Assembly: GCA_945877575.1 (NCBI GenBank)
Contig: CAMDUE010000001.1
Span: forward strand, 248,001 to 312,000
From: Chitinophaga pinensis
GTDB lineage: Bacteria > Bacteroidota > Bacteroidia > NS11-12g > UBA955
Direction of reading: 5' to 3'
Length of the DNA: 64,000 bases
In this document: piece by piece, positions 27,526-35,620 of the stretch
How positions within the stretch are numbered: the first letter of the stretch is position 1
How the letters are laid out: every line of letters begins with the position of its first letter
The notes under the pieces: model-generated
Seen by the model: only the letters and a program-made list of their open reading frames with translations
Databases searched by the model: none
What the model was told of the DNA's origin: nothing
Made by a program: the position numbers and the translations under genes

Positions 27526-28872
27526 ATGAAAATTTCTACCTCATTCAAGTTTTCGATTTTATATGTAGTACTGTTTATTTCATGTTCCTCGGAAGTGGAG
27601 AGCAATCAAAAAGTCATTTTCAATAATGACATACTGAGCGAATGCAACCATGCCATACAAAATGCGGTAGTTCTAGATGGTGTAACACCTCCTGTTGCTA
27701 GCAGAAGATACTTCTATAGTTGCGTTGCTGCCTATGAAGCAATACAACCCTTTAATTCCAAATATCTTAGCACATCAAAGCAATTCAATGGCTTTACAGA
27801 CAAACCCATTGTAGATACAACCTTGGGGTATTGCTTAGATTTAGTCGCTTTATCTGCTTATACAACAACTGCAAGGCAGCTCGTTTATAAGGAAGATTCA
27901 ATCAATCATTTTAGAGAAAGAAAACTAACCCATTATAAAAATATTCTTCATTCTAAGGTTTTTGAACGCTCGGTAGCTTGGGGAGACTCCATTGGAAATA
28001 CGATATTCCGTTGGGCAAAAAAAGACACCTTTATGCAAATAAGAGGGACTGATTTCTATCTTGCCAAAAACGATGCACAATTATGGCAACCTACTCCCCT
28101 AGAGTTTGTGCAGGCTGTTGAACCACAATGGAAAAGAATTCGTCCTGCATTATTAGATTCATCATCTCAGTTGAGAAAAGTCTTACCTCAACCAGAACCC
28201 TATATTAACAAAAATGGCTCCAGCACCAACACAAAGTTCAATGCTTATATGAAAGAAGTGTACGAAGCGAGTAACAGCACTGATAGCTTTAAATTACTCA
28301 CCGCTAAATACTGGGATGATAACCCAAACAGCACTTTTCACTATGGTCATGCTACCATTAAAGTACTCAAGGTTTCTCCAGCAGGACACTGGTTGTCTAT
28401 GTTTTCGACGGTGGCCAGAAAACAGAAATACAGCTTATTTCAAAGTGCTGAAGGCATGTTAAGAATGTCTGCTGCCATGTTTGATGGATTTATTGCTGCA
28501 TGGGAGGCAAAGTACCATTTTGAATACGTTCGCCCGGTAACCGTAATTCGACGTCATATAGATTCATCTTGGCTCCCTAGAATTGAGACCCCGGCATTTC
28601 CTGAATACCCTAGTGCACATAGTGTAATATCAAGTGCAGCTGCTACGGTACTAACCTCTATATTCGGAGAATATGAATACACTGATTCAGCAGAAAACGA
28701 GTTTGGATTAGGAGTAAGAACCTTTAAGAATTTTAGAGAAGCGAGTGACCAAGCTTGCCAAAGTAGACTTTTTGGAGGCATCCACTTCCTAGAGGGAATT
28801 GAAAATGGCAAACTTTTGGGGAATGCCATTGGAGAATATCAATTAACGAAACTAAAAACACTCAGAAATTAA
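27526..28872 (+). CDS. PAP2-superfamily, vanadium-haloperoxidase-like lipoprotein
   Basis: A 448-residue lipoprotein (MKISTSFKFSILYVVLFISC, Cys20). The acid phosphatase/vanadate-binding motifs are spread over the C-terminal half: KYHFEYVRP (motif 1 with K and RP), YPSAHSVI (motif 2, SAH in place of SGH) and SRLFGGIHFLEG (motif 3 with the SR-H pair). The long spacing and all-helical N-terminal half fit the vanadium-dependent haloperoxidase-related group rather than small membrane PAP2 phosphatases. The activity (phosphatase or haloperoxidase) cannot be told. The start at 27526 follows from the signal peptide; the frame is open further upstream through the terminator. It converges on valS. Confidence 0.85.
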   Translation: MKISTSFKFSILYVVLFISCSSEVESNQKVIFNNDILSECNHAIQNAVVLDGVTPPVASRRYFYSCVAAYEAIQPFNSKYLSTSKQFNGFTDKPIVDTTLGYCLDLVALSAYTTTARQLVYKEDSINHFRERKLTHYKNILHSKVFERSVAWGDSIGNTIFRWAKKDTFMQIRGTDFYLAKNDAQLWQPTPLEFVQAVEPQWKRIRPALLDSSSQLRKVLPQPEPYINKNGSSTNTKFNAYMKEVYEASNSTDSFKLLTAKYWDDNPNSTFHYGHATIKVLKVSPAGHWLSMFSTVARKQKYSLFQSAEGMLRMSAAMFDGFIAAWEAKYHFEYVRPVTVIRRHIDSSWLPRIETPAFPEYPSAHSVISSAAATVLTSIFGEYEYTDSAENEFGLGVRTFKNFREASDQACQSRLFGGIHFLEGIENGKLLGNAIGEYQLTKLKTLRN

Positions 28873-28887
28873 GATCTGAGTGCTTTT
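28854..28887. terminator. bidirectional terminator with both stop codons in its loop
   Basis: An 8-bp stem (CACTCAGA at 28859-28866 with TCTGAGTG at 28875-28882). Five A precede it and TTTT follows, so either strand reads hairpin plus T-run. The 8-base loop contains the overlapping TAA stops of the PAP2 gene (28870-28872) and of valS (28869-28871). Confidence 0.65.
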
Positions 28888-31481
28888 AGTTGGATTTCGA
28901 AGTTGTTAATCTTCGATTGGGCATCGTCGTATTTTTGCTTTTCCCTTTCAATAACATCGGGTTTGGCATTTGCCATAAACTTCTCATTCAATAGTTTGGC
29001 GTCTATACTTTTTAGAAATCCTTTCAGATAACCAATTTCCTTTTCAATTTTGGCGCATTCCTCTTCAATATTGATCTCCTGCTCTATTTCAATCCAAATT
29101 TCAGTTTGTTTTACCAACAACATGATGAAATTACCTTCATGTCTATTTGTAGTCTGAAGCTGAATATTGGTCAATTTCTCAAGCATCGCACTAAAGGCAT
29201 TGATGGATGAATCTGCATTCACCATCCAAGTTTTCAGTTCAATTTTGGGGGACAATTGTTTTTGTGCCCGTAAATTTCTTACTTCCGAAACTGCCTGAAG
29301 CACTAAATCTGAATCGAATTCTGTTGCACTATTTTGTGACTGTGGATATTCACTGATCACACAAGGCTTATCGAGTTTATCGCCCCACAACACATGATAA
29401 ATTTCTTCTGAAATGAAAGGCATAAAAGGATGAATGGCTTTCATCAGTTGAGAAAAGAAATGTTGTGTTTGAATTCTTGCAGGTTCTGAAATTTGCTCGC
29501 CATATTTAGGTTTCACTCCTTCCAAATAAACCGAGCAAAAATCATCCCAGATGAGTTTATATAAATTCATCAAAGCATCAGACAATCGGAAAGCTTCAAA
29601 ATGCTTTTCATTCTCTGTCAAGACTTGATTCACTCTATTTTCAAACCACTTAGCAGACTCTAATTCATATGGTCTTGTAGTCATATTTGCACCGGTCCAA
29701 GAATTATACAATCTGAAAGCGTTCCAAATTTTATTGCAGAAGTTTCTACCTTGTTCAATTTGGGATTCGTCAAAAAGAATGTCATTCCCGGCTGGAGCGC
29801 ACAACAACATACCCAATCTCACTGCATCAGCCCCAAAATCATCAATGAGTTTAAGAGCATCTGGACTATTGCCTAAACTTTTACTCATTTTTCTTCTAAG
29901 CTTATCTCTTAAAATACCCGTGAAATAGACATTTTTGAAAGGCTTTTCCTTGCGGAACTCGTATCCGGCCATAATCATCCTAGCTACCCAAAAGAACATA
30001 ATGTCAGGACCGGTAACTAAATCATTGGTTGGATAATAATAATCAACTTCTTCCTGAGATTCAAATCCATCGAAAACACTAATGGGCCAAAGCCAGCTGC
30101 TAAACCAAGTATCTAGAACATCTTCATCTTGTTTTAAATCACTAATGGCTCTGGTTTTTCCTTTTTTTGCAAATTCTTCAATGGCCTTTTCAATTGAATC
30201 AGCAACCACAAAATCTCCTTCTTGGTCATAGAATGCTGGTATTCTATGTCCCCACCACAACTGACGTGAAATATTCCAATCTCGAATATTTTCCATCCAG
30301 TGTTTGTAGGTATTCTTTAATTTTTCTGGATGAAAATGAACTTCATCATTCATAACTGAAGATAAAACTTCTGGATTTTGATCCATGAATTTTTTCATGT
30401 CTAAGAACCACTGAGTACTAATTTTAGGCTCAACTACCGCATCTGTCCGCTCGCTAAATCCAACGTTATGAGTGTATTCTTCAACCTTAATGAGTAGCTC
30501 ACTTTCATTCAAAGCCCCTACCCAATTCTTTCGAGCCTCGAAACGATCTTGGCCTACGAATAAGACGCCTGCCTCAGAAATAGTACCGTCATCATTGAGT
30601 GTATCAATTACGGGTAGTTTAAATTTCAACCCTATTTCATAATCGTGAATATCATGTGCGGGTGTTACTTTAAGAACTCCAGTACCAAACTCCTTATCAA
30701 TATATGTATCTGAAATAATTTCAATTTCTCTATTAATCAAGGGTACACGAACTTTTTTACCAATCAATGCAGCATAACGCTCATCTTCCGGATGCACACA
30801 AACGGCAACATCACCGGCAATGGTTTCAGGTCGAGCGGTAGCCACTTGCAAAAATCCATCAAAATCAACACCTTCATATTTTACAAAATAGAGAGAGTCT
30901 TGAACCTCTTTGAATTTTACTTCTTCGTCACTCAAGGTTGTTTTACCTTGTGGATCCCAATTAACCATACGGGTACCTCTGTAAACCAACCCTTTATTAT
31001 AAAGGTCAATAAATACGAAAGATACGGCATCAGACAACTTCGGTTCCATGGTAAAACGGGTACGATCCCAATCACAACTAGAACCCAGTCTTTTGAGTTG
31101 ATCAAGAATAATTCCTCCATACTTTTCTTTCCAGTCCCACGCATGTTTTAAAAACTCATCCCTTGTTAAGTCAGATTTTTTTATTCCTTGGGACTGCAAA
31201 AGTTGAACGACCTTAGCTTCGGTAGCGATGCTAGCATGATCAGTGCCTGGCACCCAACAAGCATTAAATCCTTGCATTCTAGCACGTCTTATTAAGACGT
31301 CTTGAATGGTATTGTTTAACATGTGACCCATGTGCAATACTCCAGTAACATTGGGAGGAGGTATTACTATGGTATAAGGTACTCTATGATCAGGCTTGCT
31401 GGAAAAGTACTTATTTTCAAGCCAAAACTGGTACCATTTATTTTCAATTTCGGAGGGATTGTATTTTGCGGAAAGTTCCAT
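28869..31481 (-). CDS. valS: valyl-tRNA synthetase
   Basis: An 870-residue class I synthetase. The HIGH-type motif is HMGH at residues 50-53 within PPNVTGVLHMGHML, KMSKS is at 531-535, and the C-terminal coiled coil typical of ValS spans roughly 805-870 (IEEECAKIEKEIGYLKGFLK). The editing domain is present by length. It charges tRNA-Val. It is transcribed alone: a terminator for the upstream alternative-complex-III operon lies just before it, and a TAATTTCG element stands 13 bases ahead of the ATG. Confidence 0.98.
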   Translation of the reverse strand: MELSAKYNPSEIENKWYQFWLENKYFSSKPDHRVPYTIVIPPPNVTGVLHMGHMLNNTIQDVLIRRARMQGFNACWVPGTDHASIATEAKVVQLLQSQGIKKSDLTRDEFLKHAWDWKEKYGGIILDQLKRLGSSCDWDRTRFTMEPKLSDAVSFVFIDLYNKGLVYRGTRMVNWDPQGKTTLSDEEVKFKEVQDSLYFVKYEGVDFDGFLQVATARPETIAGDVAVCVHPEDERYAALIGKKVRVPLINREIEIISDTYIDKEFGTGVLKVTPAHDIHDYEIGLKFKLPVIDTLNDDGTISEAGVLFVGQDRFEARKNWVGALNESELLIKVEEYTHNVGFSERTDAVVEPKISTQWFLDMKKFMDQNPEVLSSVMNDEVHFHPEKLKNTYKHWMENIRDWNISRQLWWGHRIPAFYDQEGDFVVADSIEKAIEEFAKKGKTRAISDLKQDEDVLDTWFSSWLWPISVFDGFESQEEVDYYYPTNDLVTGPDIMFFWVARMIMAGYEFRKEKPFKNVYFTGILRDKLRRKMSKSLGNSPDALKLIDDFGADAVRLGMLLCAPAGNDILFDESQIEQGRNFCNKIWNAFRLYNSWTGANMTTRPYELESAKWFENRVNQVLTENEKHFEAFRLSDALMNLYKLIWDDFCSVYLEGVKPKYGEQISEPARIQTQHFFSQLMKAIHPFMPFISEEIYHVLWGDKLDKPCVISEYPQSQNSATEFDSDLVLQAVSEVRNLRAQKQLSPKIELKTWMVNADSSINAFSAMLEKLTNIQLQTTNRHEGNFIMLLVKQTEIWIEIEQEINIEEECAKIEKEIGYLKGFLKSIDAKLLNEKFMANAKPDVIEREKQKYDDAQSKINNFEIQLKALRS

Positions 31482-31494
31482 TTTATTTGATGTG

Positions 31495-31502
31495 CGAAAT
31501 TA
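31495..31502 (-). promoter_or_regulatory. candidate -7 element (TAATTTCG) of valS
   Basis: 13 bases before the valS ATG, between the operon terminator and the gene. It deviates from TAnnTTTG by one base, and the same 8-mer precedes ftsE, the free-Met sulfoxide reductase gene and the GT-C gene. Confidence 0.35.
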
Positions 31503-31513
31503 ATGAATCTATA

Positions 31514-31549
31514 ATAAAAAAGGCCTCCTTGAGAAACAAGAAGGCCTTT
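31514..31549 (-). terminator. rho-independent terminator of the actABCDEF operon
   Basis: A 13-bp stem with one mismatch (arms 31519-31531 and 31537-31549), a 5-base loop and six T on the minus strand. It lies 20 bases after the actF stop and closes the operon before valS. Confidence 0.85.
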
Positions 31550-31569
31550 AAATTTAATGTTTCTAAATA

Positions 31570-33012
31570 TTATACCCCAGTATCGTGGTATACAGACTCT
31601 TCCAAGTAAGGGTGATTGATAGCAACCAATCCACGTTTTTGAAGATTATTCAAAATCCAGAATGCAAATAGACCAGCAAAAGTCAAGAACATTCCAACTT
31701 CAAGGAATCCTATGGTGATACCATCACCAAATACTCCAGGGAAAACCATGAACCAAACGTCAAAATAGTGTCCAATTACCAACATCACACCAATTACTGC
31801 TAAGATGTTGCTATTTCTCTTTGCTGATCTCATCAACAAGAACAAGAACGGCAATGCAAAATTGATAAAGAAGTTACCTAAGAACATCACTTTATGGTTC
31901 TCAAAACGAGGTTGGTAGTACATCATTTCTTCAGGAATATGAGCGTACCAAATCAACAAATACTGAAACAACCAAATGTAGGCCCAGAAAACAGTGAAGG
32001 CGAACATAAACTTACCTAAATCGTGTTGGTGTTCTTTATTTACAAGACCTAAATAACCTTGACTCTTTAAGTATAGAACAGTTACTGCAATCACAGAAAT
32101 AGCAGAAACCCAACTTGTAGCAAAATTATAAATACCAAAGATGGTTGAATACCAATGTGCATCAACACTCATGATAAATAACCAAGCTACGATGCTAATA
32201 GTAAATCCAAAAATCACCAAGAAAGTAGCAGACAAACGAATGCTTTTTCTAAAGTTGGTAGTATCACCTTTAGGTGCAGAATCTTCTGCGATAGACAAAG
32301 CTCTCAATCTACTACCTAAAAATACCCAAATTGCTACTAAAATTGTAGGTAGGATGAACAACATTCCAGTGTTAAGGAATCCTGCTTTACCCGCTAAAAT
32401 TCTATCGTAACCCGCATCATTAGGTCCTAAGTGCAAATGTTCGTAGTGTGCCCAATGGTAAAGATCATTTTTACCCATTGCAGCAGCAATCAACAATACT
32501 ACAAATGGTACTGGAATAAAGGTAAAAATGGCTTCAGGGACTCTTTTAAGCGAGCTAGACCAACCAGCATTTGCAGCGTATTGGATAGCATACCAGAAAA
32601 GTCCACATAAAGATACCATTGTAAAGAAATAGCCTGCAACCAAAAGGTTAGCCCAAATTCTTGTTGCCCAAGGCTTGTCTTGTGAAGTGTAAGTAACACG
32701 AGGACCAAAGTCTTCAGTTTCTACATTTCCATGTTCTTCATGCGCTGTTTCAGTTGCCGCAGCCTCATGACCTTCATGAGCTTCATGTTTAGCTGGTTCA
32801 GCAGCGTGATCACCTTCGTGTTTTTCTGCAGTAGCATGTGCATCGTGATGTCCAGATACAGCAACAAAACCGTTTGTATTATGATCAATTGTAGCAATTC
32901 CAATTCCAGAAAGAACCAAACCAATAACCATAACAATTAATGTTAAGTTCTTTGCCTTCGCTGGCATAGAAAAGGTTTCTTGCTTAATTTCAATATGATG
33001 TCCGTGTCCCAT
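31570..33012 (-). CDS. actF: alternative complex III membrane subunit ActF
   Basis: A 480-residue polytopic protein with about ten helices, the last gene of the act operon. ActF is the smaller NrfD-like quinol-binding homologue that pairs with ActC in the membrane. Family-typical stretches include FSMPAKAKNLTLIVMVIGL at the first helix, a tryptophan- and histidine-rich central part (MSVDAHWYSTIFGIYNF) and FMVFPGVFGDG. An unusual loop after helix 1 (about residues 52-96) has ten histidines among many glutamates and alanines. The stop is followed by a strong terminator; no cytochrome oxidase genes follow. Confidence 0.93.
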   Translation of the reverse strand: MGHGHHIEIKQETFSMPAKAKNLTLIVMVIGLVLSGIGIATIDHNTNGFVAVSGHHDAHATAEKHEGDHAAEPAKHEAHEGHEAAATETAHEEHGNVETEDFGPRVTYTSQDKPWATRIWANLLVAGYFFTMVSLCGLFWYAIQYAANAGWSSSLKRVPEAIFTFIPVPFVVLLIAAAMGKNDLYHWAHYEHLHLGPNDAGYDRILAGKAGFLNTGMLFILPTILVAIWVFLGSRLRALSIAEDSAPKGDTTNFRKSIRLSATFLVIFGFTISIVAWLFIMSVDAHWYSTIFGIYNFATSWVSAISVIAVTVLYLKSQGYLGLVNKEHQHDLGKFMFAFTVFWAYIWLFQYLLIWYAHIPEEMMYYQPRFENHKVMFLGNFFINFALPFLFLLMRSAKRNSNILAVIGVMLVIGHYFDVWFMVFPGVFGDGITIGFLEVGMFLTFAGLFAFWILNNLQKRGLVAINHPYLEESVYHDTGV

Positions 33013-33029
33013 AAAAATTCAAATTAGAA

Positions 33030-33665
33030 TTACTTTGCTACTGCAGTAGAGTCCATTGTAGATGCATTTGAAGCAACCGCATTAGAATTACCACCTTGGC
33101 TTAATAGTTTAACATATTTAACAACTCTCCAACGATCAACGGGTTTTAAAACCGATGCGTGGCTACCCATGTTATTCTTTCCGTAGGTAAGAACGTGGTA
33201 GATTTGACCTTCAGGAAGGTTTTTGATATAATCGTCAGTATACCCTTTCCAAGCTGGTTTCAAAGTAGAAACCTTCTTAAATACGCCACCATCATTGTTA
33301 CCAGATGCACCGTGACAAGGAGAGCAATAGATTTCATACATATACTTTCCACGGGTGTCAATTTGATCGATACCAGCAGGAGTAACTACTTGCGTGGCAG
33401 CAGCTTCATAACCTTCACCTGTATTAGGCAGAGAATAATGAAAATCTGACTTACCCACAGCAACAGTACCTTCTACTGGAGTTCTCATACTCATACCGTG
33501 CGGATTAAGAGTAAATGAATCACCTTGATTGTAGGGTTCATAGCCTTTAGAATAATACATATCAGGAGCATACTCCCAACCTGGGTCATTTCCGCGGCTT
33601 ACGCAACCAGTGCCCAAAAAAACGAGAACAAGGGATGCAACAGCTAAATTTAATTTCTTTGTCAT
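33030..33665 (-). CDS. actE: alternative complex III monoheme cytochrome c lipoprotein ActE
   Basis: A 211-residue lipoprotein (lipobox LGTGC, Cys21) with one heme-c site, CSPCH at 114-118. A methionine in GKNNMGSHASVL is a plausible distal ligand. In alternative complex III, ActE is the membrane-anchored monoheme cytochrome that passes electrons on. It lies 14 bases after actD and 17 before actF. The C-terminal 20 residues are low in complexity (Ser, Asn, Ala rich). Confidence 0.95.
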   Translation of the reverse strand: MTKKLNLAVASLVLVFLGTGCVSRGNDPGWEYAPDMYYSKGYEPYNQGDSFTLNPHGMSMRTPVEGTVAVGKSDFHYSLPNTGEGYEAAATQVVTPAGIDQIDTRGKYMYEIYCSPCHGASGNNDGGVFKKVSTLKPAWKGYTDDYIKNLPEGQIYHVLTYGKNNMGSHASVLKPVDRWRVVKYVKLLSQGGNSNAVASNASTMDSTAVAK

Positions 33666-33679
33666 TTCAATCTCCTTAA

Positions 33680-34237
33680 TTATTTACAAACTGCCTGAAA
33701 CTCTTTAGTTTCTACAGCACCCTTTGACTTCATTAATTCAACAACTTCTGCTTCATTCATACCTTCAACAGTTTCAATGGCAACAACCAATCTGTCATCG
33801 GTTTGACGATCATCTAACAAATCGTTTTTCACAGCAAAAAGCATTCTATTTCTCCAAAAGAAAAAGAATCCCATTCCATAAGCTGTGCACAATACTGTAC
33901 CTTCAAACATTACAGGAATCCAAGAAGGAGTAAAACGAACTGGTTTATTACCTATGTTGATGGGCCAATCAATTACATACATATACCAAATCATGGTAAC
34001 CATAAGTATAAGACCGGTCAATCCACACAAGAACGCAACTCGTGCTAATTTACTTCTCTTAACACCAATGATACGATCAAGACCGTGCACTGGGTAAGGA
34101 GTGTAAATATCATGAATATGAATTCCCTTGTCAACTAATGCATGTGCTGCATCTACAAGAGCATCTTCATCTTCCCAAACCCCAACCAATATCTTGTTGC
34201 GGTTTCTAAGACTTAAGTTTTTATCTAAAATAGCCAT
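33680..34237 (-). CDS. actD: alternative complex III subunit ActD (DUF3341)
   Basis: A 185-residue protein with two transmembrane helices (about 65-85 and 103-122) and the DUF3341 signature: an N-terminal ferredoxin-like part with LVGVWEDEDALVDAAHAL and IHDIYTPYPVHGLD. ActD is a structural membrane subunit without cofactor. Its order between actC and actE matches the canonical operon. Confidence 0.95.
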   Translation of the reverse strand: MAILDKNLSLRNRNKILVGVWEDEDALVDAAHALVDKGIHIHDIYTPYPVHGLDRIIGVKRSKLARVAFLCGLTGLILMVTMIWYMYVIDWPINIGNKPVRFTPSWIPVMFEGTVLCTAYGMGFFFFWRNRMLFAVKNDLLDDRQTDDRLVVAIETVEGMNEAEVVELMKSKGAVETKEFQAVCK

Positions 34238-34253
34238 GTTAGAATCTATTTAA

Positions 34254-35603
34254 TTATTCGCGGTTTCTCAAAATGCTCTTAACCTCAGCCATGTTAATAA
34301 CGGGCAAGAACTTAGCAAACAAGAAGAAACAAGTGAAGAAAATTCCAAATGTTCCCAAAAACAACCCAATTTCAGTCAATGAACCTGCATACATTACCCA
34401 GCTACTAGGCAAGTAATCTCTATGCAAGGAAGTTACAATGATTACAAAACGCTCAAACCACATTCCCACGTTCACTACAATACTCATAATGAAAATGAAC
34501 CAAGGTGTAGTTCTAGCCCATTTGAACCAAAATACCTGAGGCGCAATCAAGTTGCAACTCATCATACTCCAATAAGCCCACCAGTATGGTCCAAATGCAC
34601 GATTCAAGAACGCATATTGCTCTTCTGGAACACCAGAATACCATGCAATAAAGAACTCAGTAATATATGCAATACCCACCAATGTTCCAGTAACCATGAT
34701 GATTTTAGTCATAGCTTCAAGGTGTCCAATGGTAATGTAATTCTCATAATTCATTACTTTACGAGCAACAACCAACAAAGTAGCCACCATACCAAATCCA
34801 GAAAAAATCGCACCCGCTACAAAGTATGGAGGGAAAATGGTAGTGTGCCAACCTGGTATTACTGAAGTTGCAAAGTCTGTTGATACAATGGTATGAACTG
34901 AAAGTACCAATGGAGTACTCAAACCTGCCAAGATCAATGAAACTAATTCATATCTAGCCCAAGTGCGAGTGCTACCAGTCCAACCCATAGCAAAGAAGTT
35001 ATACCAATATTTAGCACCTTTGGTTTTTACCTTATCACGAATAGTCGCGATGTCAGGAATCAAACCAATGTACCAGAATAATAATGAAACAGAGAAATAT
35101 GTAGAAATCGCAAATACGTCCCACAACAATGGAGAATTGTAGTTAACCCACAACGAACCAAATGCATTGGGAAGCGGTAATGCCCAATAACCTACCCATA
35201 CACGTCCCATGTGAAATACAGGGAACATAGCAGCACATATTACGGCAAAAATGGTCATCGCTTCAGCAGAACGGTTGATACTCATCCGCCATTTTTGACG
35301 GAATAATAACAATACCGCTGAAATCAATGTTCCTGCGTGACCAATACCCACCCAAAATACGAAGTTGGTGATATCCCAACCCCACATCACAGATTTATTG
35401 ATATTCCAAACTCCAATACCTGTCCAAATGGTGTAGAACAAGCTGATTCCAAAAATCGCCAAAAACACAATAGACAATGTAAAACCTACTTTCCATGCAC
35501 TTGATGGCTGATTTAAAATCGGACGGGAAATATCTCTGGTTACGTCAGCAGCGGTTTTATCGCCGGTAACTAACCTTTCCCTGATTAATGAATCGTGTAT
35601 CAT
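34254..35603 (-). CDS. actC: alternative complex III quinol-binding membrane subunit ActC
   Basis: A 449-residue NrfD/PsrC-family protein with about ten helices. ActC binds menaquinol next to the iron-sulfur subunit ActB and probably takes part in proton translocation. Recognisable stretches are WVGIGHAGTLISAVLLLFRQ, HMGRVWVGYWALPLPN and PGWHTTIFPPYFVAGAI. It starts 17 bases after actB. Confidence 0.96.
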   Translation of the reverse strand: MIHDSLIRERLVTGDKTAADVTRDISRPILNQPSSAWKVGFTLSIVFLAIFGISLFYTIWTGIGVWNINKSVMWGWDITNFVFWVGIGHAGTLISAVLLLFRQKWRMSINRSAEAMTIFAVICAAMFPVFHMGRVWVGYWALPLPNAFGSLWVNYNSPLLWDVFAISTYFSVSLLFWYIGLIPDIATIRDKVKTKGAKYWYNFFAMGWTGSTRTWARYELVSLILAGLSTPLVLSVHTIVSTDFATSVIPGWHTTIFPPYFVAGAIFSGFGMVATLLVVARKVMNYENYITIGHLEAMTKIIMVTGTLVGIAYITEFFIAWYSGVPEEQYAFLNRAFGPYWWAYWSMMSCNLIAPQVFWFKWARTTPWFIFIMSIVVNVGMWFERFVIIVTSLHRDYLPSSWVMYAGSLTEIGLFLGTFGIFFTCFFLFAKFLPVINMAEVKSILRNRE

Positions 35604-35620
35604 TTTTTTAATTTGTGGGG

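Noticed and set aside
31514-31549. Possible riboswitch or attenuator ahead of valS
   Set aside because: The hairpin is better explained as the terminator of the act operon; its T-run follows on the minus strand directly after actF, and no T-box features are visible.
32731-32940. Plus-strand frame opposite the actF histidine-rich loop
   Set aside because: It is an antisense shadow caused by the repetitive codons; no promoter or homologous pattern.
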